Assembly (NCBI RefSeq): GCF_947179165.1 | Contig: NC_077238.1 | Span: 71,614,757-71,678,756 of the forward strand | From: Solanum dulcamara | Lineage: Eukaryota > Streptophyta > Magnoliopsida > Solanales > Solanaceae | DNA length: 64,000 nt | Direction of reading: 5' to 3' | Shown: in pieces, positions 22,727 to 33,469 of the stretch | How the letters are laid out: every line of letters begins with the position of its first letter | How positions within the stretch are numbered: position 1 is the stretch's first letter | Translations under genes and position numbers: made by a program | Notes under the pieces: model-generated | Seen by the model: only the letters and a program-made list of their open reading frames with translations | What the model was told of the DNA's origin: nothing | The model's database searches: none

Positions 22727-23318
22727 ATTTATGAAAGAAATCTTTTCTTTTAAAATCTTGCATTAAGCTTAAAGTTTTATCAAAGTCTTTATCTAGAAGA
22801 TGGTATAAAATTTTAGGATAAACATTAAATTTAATCTTTCCGTATTGTAAATTTCCTCATAGTATTCCTAAGGAGGCTTCTTTTCTGTTTATTATCCTAT
22901 TATCTATAATAGCTAAATCTATTGGGGAGTCTAGTCCTTCTCTAAATGTGGATTTTATTATTATCTGAATTGCTCTTATATGTATCCATCCTAGAGTATT
23001 TCGAATTTTTGTTTTTATTTTTCGTAATTTATCTTGAATATCTTTTTTGGATAATAAAAAAATCATTATTTTATTAGATTTAATTGAAACTTCTAACGCT
23101 CTTTCTTGGATATTTAATCCATAAAATAAATGATGTTGTCTTCTTCTTAATCCGAATGTATCAAGTATATTTACGTCAAATCTTGAGTAGTTAGTTAAAG
23201 AAAACTTTTCTTTTTCTTTTTCTTTTAATTTTCTTTTATCAATAAAAATATCTTGTTTATATTCTCCAACTTGTTCTATTGTTTCTTCTATTATATCAAT
23301 TTCTATTTCATTATTCAT
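22727..23318 (-). pseudogene. EPRV-B movement protein, N-terminal part
   Basis: ATG at 23318-23316, overlapping the coat-protein stop (23313-23311). 153 codons are open to 22857, then the frame continues decayed to the LTR fragment. An acidic N-terminus is followed by the 30K-type core (STFREGLDSPIDLAIIDNR region near 23000-22900). Such proteins move virus between cells through plasmodesmata. The C-terminal half lies beyond the inserted LTRs at 19291 and leftward. Confidence 0.75.
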
Positions 23319-24637
23319 TTTGACTGTCTTCTTCTGACGAAGAATAATAATTTGTATCTGTTAATATAAATATTGTATCGTCTGATTCAACTTCTTCAAA
23401 ATTATTTAGTTATATAAATTCTTCTAAATTTATCATTTCTTCGATATCTTCATTGATTTATATTTTTTTATTATTATTAGCAAATTTCTTTGGACATCTA
23501 TTGACATAGTGTTCTGTCTCGTTGCAGTAGTAATAGCTGCATTCTTTTGGATTTTTTTTTATTATTCCTTTTGTAAAAAGGTTTTTGATATCGTGTATAT
23601 CCTTTGTTTTTGTAATATCTAGACTTTCTCTTTTTAAAATATTTTTTCTTAAAAAGTTTCTTTTTCTTATATTTTCTTTTATTCTTTTTGTAATAATAGG
23701 GACTTTCACATCCAATCATTATAGGCATTTTAGGATTATCACAACATACACTTACTTTTTTTTTAATCCTTTTGTTGCTTTAGTTAATATGACATCTGCA
23801 CACCATGTACTAAGCTTATCTTTTAAATGAGTTATTCTTTTTCCTAAAGTATCGACTGTTCCGAGATTATAAGTATCTATTAACCTTTTACCCCAAGGGT
23901 CTGGTATCTTAATGAAAAACAGCGGTAAATTCATTTTTGTATTTTTAACTCTGTTATAAATATAGTAATAATAATATTGAAAGACACAAATATATTTATC
24001 TATTTCACACATATCACATAATTATAATCGCAACAAAGCAATTTCATATTTTTTAATCATTGCAGGGTCTTTTAAAATATTATCTTCTCCGGCAAATTTT
24101 AATCTTATAGCTTCAGTAGATCTTGTAATTAAATTAGCAATATTATCATCAGTACCAAAAATATCATTTCGAGTGGCATCATTTAAGTTTTGCCAAAATC
24201 TTAACATACTATTTAATAGACTTCGTTCTATAAAATATTTAGTGGTGTCATAATCCATTTTGTTTACCGTTACTGCTATCTTTAAAGAAGTTTCCCATTT
24301 ATCTATAGCTTCTTTAGTATTATTAATGCAATCTAAATCTAGATATAATCCAAACGGATTAATCGCTTCACTTTTCATTGATCCTACGGGTGTGTGACTA
24401 TCTTTTGTTCTTAATGTAGCATTTATGCCTGCATAAGCCTAGTGGGTCTATTAAAACTTATTTGGCTGGTCCAGCCTGCGTAAGAAGCTCAGTAATATTA
24501 TGATTAAAATCTACTTCTTCTAATTTGACGTTATCCATTTTTAAATTAATCATATTGCCTTCATTTTTTAACTGAGTTCCTTTTATATTTATTATAAGGC
24601 TATCTATTTCTGAATTTTCTGAATCAGAGCTTACCAT
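23311..24637 (-). pseudogene. EPRV-B coat protein (copy 1)
   Basis: The start ATG at 24637-24635 overlaps the stop of the preceding small ORF. Acidic Ser/Asp-rich N-terminus, then a helical capsid core (24022-24378), a strongly basic Lys/Tyr/Arg stretch (about 23730-23590) and a CCHC zinc knuckle (CNETEH...C near 23530-23490). The tail is acidic and ends at 23311. This is the caulimovirid coat-protein layout. It is broken by stops near 24450 and 24020 and by frameshifts around 23750 and 23500. Confidence 0.8.
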
Positions 24638-24891
24638 TTTAGATTATTTCCTCCATATCCTTCTGGTATTTTTATTTTCGAAATATAGGATCCTATAATA
24701 TCTAAGGTTTTATTTATAGGTTCTTTATCAATAATTATTTCTTTTTGATTTAGTATATTTTTCAAAGTTTGAATTTCTTTAACTATTAAATTTCCAAAGT
24801 AAATTATCATTTTTTGTATTTCGTACAAATCTTGTTCTATTTTTAGAGGATCTTCTTCATTAAGTAATTTATAATTAGATTTATTTTCCAT
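24631..24891 (-). CDS. EPRV-B small ORF c, 86 residues, unknown
   Basis: ATG at 24891, TAA at 24633-24631. Rich in Ile, Lys, Glu and Asn, mostly predicted helical, with no Cys or His cluster. It starts 15 nt after the preceding ORF's stop and overlaps the coat-protein start (ATGGTAA). The position matches the small accessory ORFs of caulimovirids such as virion-associated proteins. I cannot assign a function. Confidence 0.55.
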   Translation of the reverse strand: MENKSNYKLLNEEDPLKIEQDLYEIQKMIIYFGNLIVKEIQTLKNILNQKEIIIDKEPINKTLDIIGSYISKIKIPEGYGGNNLKW

Positions 24892-24906
24892 TTTATCCTA
24901 GACTAG

Positions 24907-25417
24907 CTATCTGACTTTTGAAATAATAGTTTTTAGCAAATTTTTATTATATTTTTCATTTATTATATCTTCATTATTAGCAAGTATTTTTTCTTGTACT
25001 CTCTTTATCTGTTCAGGAATGGTAGGATCTAATCTTTGTGAATATCTTTTAAAAACCTCGTCTTTTATTTTAGCATTTTTTAAATTTTTTTGAGATGTCC
25101 AATATAATTGGTTATCTACCCTTATCTCGGCAAGGGGGATTGTTGTTTCATTATCCTATACTTGACGGATGAGTTTCAATTTCAATTTTAATAAGCTTTA
25201 TGTTATCTGTTAGTCCTTTTATGATGTCATCATGATCATCTAGAATTTGTTTTGTCCTAATTATAGAATCTATCTCACTTTTGTTATCTTTTAACATTAA
25301 ACGTAATAATCTTTTGCATTTTTCTTTACTGTTTTAGGTATCTTTTAAATGTTTTTTGAACTTCCATAAATAATTATTATCTATTTTTACATCAGCAAAA
25401 GAGGGATGCCTTTTCAT
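24907..25417 (-). pseudogene. EPRV-B small ORF b with two related modules
   Basis: Starts at ATG 25417, overlapping the stop of ORF a (ATGA). TAA at 25336-25334 interrupts it, then it continues in frame through a charged helical region, stops near 25168, and resumes in another frame to TAG 24909-24907. Two segments look alike: ADVKIDNNYLW...HLKD near 25397-25345 and AEIRVDNQLYW...NLKN near 25130-25080. This suggests an internal duplication. Helical, charged and of unknown role; it could be a coiled-coil accessory protein. Confidence 0.5.
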
Positions 25418-25566
25418 TCTATATCTATGTCATTAAAATTATCATTACATCTTAAAGAGTTAGTTATTTTATCAAATTTATCTTCACTGTCATCTTGTCT
25501 AATATTAATATCTAAAGTTAACATGTTTTGAGTAATATCTACTTCCACGTCTTTAATGTCTATCAT
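25414..25566 (-). CDS. EPRV-B small ORF a, 50 residues
   Basis: ATG at 25566-25564 lies inside the primer-binding region. It stops at TGA 25416-25414 and overlaps the next ATG. Composition is acidic (Asp, Glu, Ile, Asn). It is the first ORF after the leader and short enough to be a reinitiation or shunt-type leader ORF. No domain recognised. Confidence 0.5.
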   Translation of the reverse strand: MIDIKDVEVDITQNMLTLDINIRQDDSEDKFDKITNSLRCNDNFNDIDIE

Positions 25567-25579
25567 GGCTCTGATACCA
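25562..25579 (-). promoter_or_regulatory. EPRV-B primer-binding site (tRNA-Met initiator)
   Basis: The minus strand reads TGGTATCAGAGCCATGAT; the first 14 bases match the complement of the plant initiator tRNA-Met 3' end. This is the minus-strand DNA priming site of caulimovirids. It contains the start codon of ORF a. Confidence 0.9.
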
Positions 25580-26170
25580 ACGGGGAGAGGGGGTCTAGAA
25601 AATCATTGGTTCGTTAAGTCAAGCATCCGAATGGGTATATTTTCATATCTAACAATGTTATTATCTTGTTTAACAAGTAAAATTAAGCCTCTTAAGGAGG
25701 AATATCTTATGTCTAAAATTAACATAATAATTAAAGTTGAGTAACTTTCAAGATCATGGTAATATTATAACAGTATAATACTTTAACTTAAATAAAAAGT
25801 CAAGGGTCCAACACGCTTTCATACTTGTCCCGCTTTGACCAAAATTACACCGGGTATCCGACGAGACTTTTACCGGACATCGTAGTCCCAACCTGAAAAC
25901 ATGTAACTTCTCTATCATTCCTTCAGCGTAACTCAGCACAGCCTTAGTTCGTTTTCTACTCTAAGGCGTAAGGGTGATATGGAAGGGGACACTTGTCTTT
26001 TTATAAAAGAAAAAAGATTATAATAGTAATAATAATATTTGCTCAAGAAAGTAACTCAAAAACTTCTTAGTTTTTATTCATATATTAGTAGTGAGGGTAT
26101 TTTACAAAAGAGAGGAGAGCATTTGAGGTTCTTTTCTGATCGATGCCTCCTTCTGTGTTACAAACTATCT
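25580..26170 (-). other. EPRV-B leader (copy 2)
   Basis: About 590 nt between the TATA box and the primer site. It contains a polyadenylation signal on the minus strand at 26078-26073, about 95 nt after the TATA box, giving the terminal redundancy typical of pararetroviral RNA. A 61-codon leader ORF (25939-25754) also exists in the plus arm but not in the third copy, so it is not called as a gene. Confidence 0.65.
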
Positions 26171-26702
26171 CTTTTTATAGATGAAGGAGACGGACTTCAA
26201 CTACGGACTTCAAAATTAGAAAATAACTTGATAATGACCTTATACCTATCCTAAATATCTAAAAACTTTTCTATCTTACAAAATGACAAAAGTGTCATCT
26301 TCTTCTTATTTTCTACGCATACTATCTAATTAAAATTATTACAAAATAATAAATATAAGCTACTATTCACTATCCTATCTTATTACAAAATGAAAAAATT
26401 AGCTATCAGTCGCTTTCATCTTCTTATCTTCTTGCCTTTCAAATCTTATCTTCTACGTATCTTCTCAATAAAGACAAAATTTAGTCACCATCAGTTAGAG
26501 ATATGTCATTATCATCTCTTTTATCATCTTCTATCTTTGACTTGTTGGCCTTATCTTTTCATCTTCATTATCTTGTTCTATCCGTCCATCTGTCTTTGTT
26601 TTATTCGGAAGATGTTGACATGGCATCTTCAATTATCTTTTCTTTCCTTGAGTAGCAGAATTCACATGTGCCTTTGGCGTGCTTCCTCATTTCGCACAAT
26701 CG
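26171..26702 (-). promoter_or_regulatory. EPRV-B promoter (copy 2)
   Basis: TATA box CTATAAAAAG on the minus strand at 26180-26171. Upstream are copies of the GTCATTTTGTAA word equivalent to those of the other copies. Almost identical to 15083-15599 over the shared part. Confidence 0.65.
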
Positions 26703-27673
26703 TTACTGAGCCTGGGGGCTAGACTTAATAATACCTTTATTAATTAAATTTATCTTTGTTTCCATATATCTTTTAGCTGGCGGCAGAGTGTTCTTTGACG
26801 GGGCAATCAAAATAGAGGAATGTATTTTGGTTCCTCCATAAGTTCTAAATCCTTTTTTGAAGCTGTGTTCCATATTTTGTAACACAATTCTTAATCCAAT
26901 AGCACGTCTATAATGGATATCTTTGTTGGTGAATCTTTGAAATATCTTTTTTTGAAAATTATTTATGATATTAAAATCATCAGCCTTTCTAATTTGCATA
27001 AAATGGTAGGCAGGATATCTTTTTTCTTTGTGAAAATCTGGTCCGATAGAAATAAACTTAAGGACCAAAATATCTTTTAGGTAATCGTTGGGTTATTGAG
27101 ATAACAATCTTTTACTCCATCTTGTACCCATGACGGTAGTCGAATAATTTCTGGAAAATTTGGAGAAGTAAGATGAATGGAATTTATAGCTCCAAAATCA
27201 TACCATTATTTAATTTCCCGAGGAGATGTATTTTGTAAATAATTTATTCGAGGATATATCCCCGTAAAATCAATATATCTGTTTGAAGTAGTTTTGAGAG
27301 AAAATAAATCTCTCATTATCTGTTCTTGATCTCCAATGGCTTGAAATAGCTTATCGAATTTTTCTTTAGATCACAAAGTAATTCCTTTTTTTAGGTAATT
27401 GGAGTCTAAAAGATATTTTTCATACTTATCTTTTTCCTCCGTAGTTGTAGAGGTATTATCATCTTTTTGAGCTTTTATCAAGCTATTAATAATATCATAA
27501 GAATCACTGCATTATCCGATTTTGAACATTATCTGGGCACATACACTGATTAATTTGTCAACAATCAGTTGTTTACAATCAAAATTAGTAATCTTGATAA
27601 TATCTGAAACTGTCTTTTGAATATCTTTAAATTCTTTATCAATATCTTGAAGATGGTCGTTAATTCTTTCCAT
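26703..27673 (-). pseudogene. EPRV-B viroplasmin/TAV-like ORF (copy 2)
   Basis: Nearly identical to 15600-16570, including the positions of several stops, so the two copies decayed partly before they were duplicated. ATG at 27673. It is broken between 27512 and 27068. Function inferred from gene order only. Confidence 0.6.
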
Positions 27674-28105
27674 CTCTGGTGAGAAAATCTGTTGCAATAT
27701 TTTTGTTAGTTTGAACAATTTCGATATCGAAGGAATATTTGGATAATAACATTTGCCATCGAATAAATCATTTATATTCTGGTTTTGATGGAAGATTATT
27801 ATGAACAAAAGCCTTTACTTGAGTATTATCAGTTCTAAGAGTAAATCGTTTAAGTAGTAAGAGGTAATATAATTTTTGACAACTTTTTACTACGGCTAAC
27901 AATTTTTTTATATTAATATGATATCTAGTTTGTGTATCTGAAAAAGTTCCGGAACAATATCTACATAAACTTTCTCCTATCTTATTTTTATTAAGATCAT
28001 AATCTATCTTTTTTAATACTTCGCTCCAACACTGTTATGAAACATCTATTTCTAAAATTAAATCATCACTACCTTTTGGTAATTGTACTTTTGGTAAGTT
28101 TTACA
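27660..28105 (-). pseudogene. EPRV-B RNase H fragment (copy 2)
   Basis: Matches the distal end of the polymerase ORF at 16557-17000, and ends abruptly at about 28105, where the plus-strand arm starts within a few bases. This is the junction of the inverted array. Confidence 0.75.
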
Positions 28106-28222
28106 AAGAGATTTAATAATATATAGCCTTATAATATATAAAAGGAACTCAGTTAAAAATAGATACTGTCAAACAAGAAGAAGTAGATTTTAATCATAAT
28201 ATTACTGAGCTCCCTACGCAGG
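28106..28222 (+). pseudogene. EPRV-B coat protein N-terminus, plus arm, first piece
   Basis: Matches the inverse of 24500-24605. Open in frame up to the insertion of element 2 at 28223. The reading frame resumes in phase at 36759 and again at 39894 when each target duplication is counted once. Earlier bases near 28118-28135 are decayed. Confidence 0.75.
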
Positions 28223-28496
28223 TGTCATGACCCAAAATGGGTCATGATTGGCACCCACACTTAAATTTATGGGTGGGAGAACCAACGATACAAACCCCAA
28301 CTAATAACATAACGCGGAAGCTCAAATAAATATGTTTTCTCCAAAACCTAAAAGTCATCGCATGAAGGACATCAAAATTCTAAAACTAAGTCTCGAATTA
28401 TCAAACACCAAATAAATAAATAACATAACGTATCCGAAAATTAAGGACACCATGCCATGAAAAGAGCTTCCATCGCCAGCTAGAAGGATAGCTCAC

Positions 28497-29307
28497 CCTG
28501 AAATCTTATGAACTAGAGACTGACTAGAGCTGAGGTCGAGTCAAAGTCGGTGGAACACTCACTGCACCCCACAAAATAAAACAAGAAACGATACAGGTAG
28601 AGGTTAGTACAGGACAACATGTACTGAGTAGGTATCATCGTCCGACTCAAAATAGGAATCAATATACAATAAGTAATAGCGGGAAATCAACTATAACACT
28701 TAACAGGTGGCAACCAACAAGATCAAGATCAAGTGACAACACAATGAACAATTTCATAACCAATCAATAATATTAAGATCACACATGAGGACTTAAGCCT
28801 CCATATCACACCCTTTTGGAAAATGAGTTATTGGAGATTGGGTAGTATTAAGTCATTTTAATTTATTTTTCCTTTAATATTACCGTGCCGGAATGTGACA
28901 CCCGATCCAAATATACCGTGTTGGAGTGTGACACCCGATCCAAATATACCGTGTTGGAATATGACACTCGATCCAAATATACTGTGTCGGAATATGACAC
29001 CCAATTCAAATATACCGTGTTGGAACATGACACCCGATCCAAATATAATTAATTTATCATTCTTCATGATTATATTCCATTTCATTAACAATATTTCATC
29101 AAGTATTCTTTATTCAAGGCACCATTTTTGATAGAGCAAGTTTAAGATTATGGATTTCACGGTCTCGGGATTTCAGACCAATCACAACAACATATCAACC
29201 ATCCAAACCAGAACAATTAAATGCATAGTAAACTTCACACATTACTCAATGAATATCAATCACTATTAAGAGTCTATCTATGATATAGAATAAAAACCAT
29301 AACCTAC
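28497..29307 (-). other. LTR splice-like cassette, element 2 3' LTR
   Basis: Donor GAG|GTAGGT starting at 29307. TACTAAC at 28609-28603, AG at 28563-28562, island 28561-28497 (65 nt), donor GTGAGC at 28496. The branch adenine to AG distance is about 42 nt. Predicted intron about 746 bp. Confidence 0.5.
28881..29045. repeat. 33-bp minisatellite, 5 units (3' LTR)
   Basis: Five 33-bp units of the type TACCGTGTTGGAAT...AAATA with a few substitutions each. Identical array at 35295-35459. Because 33 is a multiple of three, it opens repetitive ORFs on both strands (28858-29131) that are not genes. Confidence 0.95.
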
Positions 29308-30346
29308 CTCAACCGAAGAACCGAAGTAAAGCAAGCTAATTCACCAATGTCTTTCATTTCTTTAATGCCTCAGACCAATTTCAATCTATCAAATATATAA
29401 TATTTATAAGTAAACTAATCCGTAAACACCAATATTATATATATGTTTAACTTAGACCCAATAGCTCACCCGATTTTATAAACACGTTCCTAATCTTGAT
29501 GCCACTTAACATGTAAACTCCCATATTTTCTGAATTTTAAAACTAGGATTAAACCTCAATTAAATTAAATAATCATTTTAAAACTTGAGCCTTTTGTAAT
29601 GCTTTTGAACGATCAAAATCTGTTCCAATACATAATCTTCATAAGAATACGAATTCAATGACACCCATATTGCTATATTTATTTTTGAATAAAAAAATAG
29701 ATTAAAAAGTCATCCTGAGTCATTGAAGTCAAATCTGAAATTTTCTTTCCGATTATGTTTGCTCATGATAAAATAAACTCATATATCAAATTTCAGCTAA
29801 AACGGATCGTTATTCGACCCCCAAATCAAGATTTTATGTTAAGAACCCTAAAGTCATATTTTCTTATTTCAGTGTTATTTCTCCACCAATATATCCTAAA
29901 AATATGTTCATAATCACATAAAAATTTAATGGAAAGGATGAGAATAATTACCTTGACGCTTTGGAATGAAAATCCCTATTTTTCTCTTCTCCTTTATTTT
30001 TCTTTTCCCCTTTCTTTTCTTTCTTCCTCCGTATATTTTTCTTCTAGTTTCTGTTTCTCGCATGCTTTCTCGCTGTCCTCGCCTGTTAGGGTTTGGCTCA
30101 TTTTTCTTTTCTTAATTAATTGTGTATCAAAATTAATAAACCCTATCCTTTTTCTTTAATAATTGGTATAGAGTATTAATTAAATTAACATTTTAACCCA
30201 CTAATTAAATAAGTTATCTAAGTTTTCCCCTCAACTAAATAACCATAATTATCGGAAAGTCCAAAATAACCAATTAAAATTTACGGGAGGAGTCTTTTAT
30301 GAACTAAAAATTCCTAATACTCAAAATGACCTAATGAGTCATTACA

Positions 30347-31390
30347 ATAGATACCAATTTACCCACCGGTCATCCCCGAACGGTCAAAAGAAGAGCGAGG
30401 GTTGAAAAGGGTACTTGACTCGACGAATAGATGTGGATATCTTCCACACATATCTGCCTCAGTCTCCCAAGTTGACTCTTCAATCGGACGATTCTTCTAT
30501 TGAACCTTCACAGACGCAATCTCCCTCCATAAACTCCATGTCCCTGACTTTTCGATCTGTATACTCTTTCTGCCTGCTCTGAGCTGCTAGAATCTTCTCC
30601 TGAATGAATTTCACCTCCTCTAATGATTCCCTCAAAAGATTAGTTCCCCAAGGTCTCACCTCAAACGCATCAAACCAACCAATAGGAGACCTATATCTCC
30701 TCTCATACAATGCCTCAAATGGAGCCATATCAATACTCGAGTGATAGCTATTATTATACGAAAACTCTGCCAAGGGTAAAAACTGATCCCAATGACCGCC
30801 AAAATCTATCACGCACGCACTAAGCATATCCTCCAACACTTGAATTGTCTTCTCAGACTGCCCATCGGTCTGAGGGTGAAATGCAGTACTAAGATCCAAT
30901 CTAGTACATAACTCAGCATGCAAGGTCCTCCAAAAGTTAGAAGTAAATGCATACCTCTATCTGATATGATAGAAACCGAAACTCCATGTAATCGAACAAT
31001 CTCGCGGATATAGAGTTTGGCTAACTTCTCAGCATCATAAGTCACCTTGACTGGAATGAAGTGGGCAGACTTAGTTAACCTATCAACAATCACCCATATC
31101 TAATCAAACTTACCCAAGGTCTTTGAAAGACCGACCATAAAATCCATTACAATCCTTTCCCACTTCCATTCAGGAATGGACATTTTTTGAAGTGTCCCTC
31201 TAGGCCTTTGGTGCTCATATTTTACCTGCTGACAATTTGGACAATGGGCAACAAAATCAATAATGTCACACTTCATTCTGCTCCATCAATAATGTTGTCT
31301 CAGATCGCGATACATCTTAGTTTCACCAGGATGTATAGAGTACCTTGAACTGTGAGCCTCTGTAAGAATAATCTGAATCAAATTATTAAT
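30347..31390 (-). pseudogene. Element 2 integrase
   Basis: HHCC zinc finger near 31270-31200 (CPNCQQ), Asp of the DDE core near 31150, second Asp in ISDRG near 30955, Glu near 30860. A frameshift lies between 31093 and 30923. The C-terminal part is open to 30480 (DAFEVRPWGTNLL), then decays without a clear chromodomain. 30347-30479 has no further gene. Confidence 0.85.
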
Positions 31391-31399
31391 ACGGAGATC

Positions 31400-32880
31400 T
31401 CATACCCGCCCCTTAATCCTCAAGACGCCTTCCTCATCGATCAAAACCTCTTTGGCCTCTTCCTGCAAGACCATATCACGAATCCGGCTCAACTTCTCAT
31501 CATCAAACTGCTTTTCTTTAATCTTGTCAAGAAAAGAAGATCTTGCCTCCACACAGGCTAAGAATCCTCCTTTCTTAGTTACTTCCAGCCTCATAGAGCT
31601 ATTGGCCAGAGTTTGAACCTCTCTAGCCAATAGACGTTTGGAAACCTGCAAATGAGATAAACTTCCCATGCTCCCTGCTTTTCTGCTTAAGGCATCGGCC
31701 ACTACATTAGCCTTTCCCGGGTGATAAAAAATAGTGATATCATAGTCCTTTAGCAATTTCATCCACCTCCTTTGCCTCAAATTCAAGTCTCTCTGAGTGA
31801 ACACATGTTGTAAGCTGCGATGATCTGTATACACTTCACACCTTACCCCATATAGATAATGTCTCCACTGCTTCAATGCAAATACGACCGCAGCCAACTC
31901 TAAATCGTGAGTGGGGTAATTATGTTCATGCACCTTCAATTGGCTTGAAGGATAGGCAATTACATTCTTCTCCTGCATTAGAACTGCGCCTAAACCAGAA
32001 TATGATGCATCACAATAAACAATGAAATTCTTACCTTCTACTGGCAAGGCAAGAATCGGTGCAGTAGTCAATAAAGTCTTGAGTTTCAGAAAACTCTTTT
32101 CACAGTTGTCCGACCACACAAATGGAACTTTCTGCTTGGTCAGATTGGTCAGCTGGGAAGCAATAGAAGCAAATCTCTTGACGAACCGGCGGTAGTAGCT
32201 AGCCAAACCAATAAAGCTCCTTACCTCTAAGACATTAGTGGGTCTTGCCCAACTCTTCACTGCTTCAATCTTCTGGGGATCTACCATCACTCCATCTTTA
32301 GAAACCACGTGCCCTAAGAAAGATACTGAATCAAGCCAGAACTCGCACTTGGAGAATTTGACATATAGCCTTTTCTCCCTTAACAATCCCAAAACAATCC
32401 CCAGATGCTCTTCATGTTCTTTTATGCTCTTTGAGTAGATCAATATATTATCAATAAAAATAATAACAAAGAGATCTAAATATGGCTTAAAGATTCCATT
32501 CATCAGACTCATGAAAGCAGCGGTTGCATTTGTAAGCCCAAAAGACATTACAAAAAAATTCATAGTGTCCATACCTGGTTCGAAATGCAGTTTTCAGTAC
32601 ATCCGCTGCCCGTATTTTCAGCTAATGATAATCGGACCTCAAATTAATTTTTGAGAAAACACAAGCACCATCCAACTGATCGAATAAGTCATCAATGCGA
32701 GGAAGGGGATACCTATTTTTAATAGTCACCTTGTTCAGCTGCCTGTAATTCTATGCACATACGAAGGCTACCATCCTTCTTCTTTACAAATAAAATTGGA
32801 GAACCCCAAGGAGAGGCACTCGGTCTAATAAAACCTTTACCCAACAACTCCTAAAGTTGGGCCTTCAACTCCCTCAACTC
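31400..32880 (-). pseudogene. Element 2 reverse transcriptase and RNase H
   Basis: 390 codons open from 32572. The RT N-terminus (32573-32880) is decayed, with stops and frameshifts. The catalytic block reads FIDNILIYS (about 32464-32438), so the second catalytic Asp is replaced by Asn and the enzyme would be inactive. RNase H is well kept ([29 protein letters not shown]). It ends near 31400 before the integrase. Confidence 0.88.
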
Positions 32881-33467
32881 AGTTGGGGCCATTCTATAAG
32901 GTGGAATGAAAATAGGGCGAGTGCCGGGCTCCAGGTCGATACAAAATCTATATCTCTATCAGGTGGCATACCAGGTAAGTTTGCGGGGAAAATATTCATA
33001 AACTCACGCACTATCAAAATAGACTCAATCGATGGCACTTCAGAACTATCATCCCTGAGATGTGATAGGAAGGCTAAACAACCCTTACTTACCAACCTCT
33101 TAGCACAAAGAAAAGAGATAATCCAAACTGGAGCGGGAAGATAGTCATCCTCCCATACCAATTGATCCATCCCAGGCTTGGCTAATGTCACAATCTTAGC
33201 ATTGCAATCTAAGATAGAAAAACTTGGAGAGAGCCAAGTCTTACCCAAAATTACATCAAATTCAACCATCTCCAGAATAATCAAATCTACATAAGTTCTG
33301 CTCCCCACAAAAGTCACAAGGCAAGACCTATACACTTTCTCAACTAGCACAGACCTACCAACAGTAGTAGAAACATGAATGGGCATGTTAAGTAAGTCAC
33401 AATGTAAATCGAGTGCATCTGCAAATGCGGAAGATACATAAGAAAATATGGATCCAGGATCAAACAA
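32874..33467 (-). pseudogene. Element 2 protease and linker to RT
   Basis: 197 codons. Retropepsin-like domain with FDPGSIFSYVS near the N-terminus and DVILGKTWLSP, then the linker (AKRLVSKGCLAFLSHL) typical before RT. It is in a different frame from the RT part, so there is a frameshift near 32880. Confidence 0.8.
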
Positions 33468-33469
33468 TA

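Larger units (their letters stand above)
15083..28105 (-). mobile_element. EPRV-B, minus-strand arm (integrated caulimovirid array)
   Basis: On the minus strand from 28105 leftward: RNase H end, TAV-like ORF, promoter, leader with primer site, three small ORFs, coat protein, movement protein, protease-RT-RNase H, TAV-like ORF, promoter remnant. That is a little more than one genome unit in head-to-tail order, split by LTR sequence at 19292-21596 and about 21889-22726. Coat protein ahead of movement protein fits cavemo- and solendovirus-like caulimovirids. The left end falls in the promoter palindrome next to the TATA position. Confidence 0.85.
28223..30346 (-). repeat. 3' LTR of element 2
   Basis: 2124 bp, TGTCATGACCC...GTCATTACA. 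About 1.05 kb from 28289 to 29337 is identical by eye to 34703-35751, while the rest differs at about 4 percent. Contains the 33-bp minisatellite. Confidence 0.93.

Noticed and set aside
28858..29131. Repetitive ORFs on both strands (also 35272-35545)
   Set aside because: Produced by the 33-bp minisatellite, whose unit is a multiple of three. They lie in LTRs.
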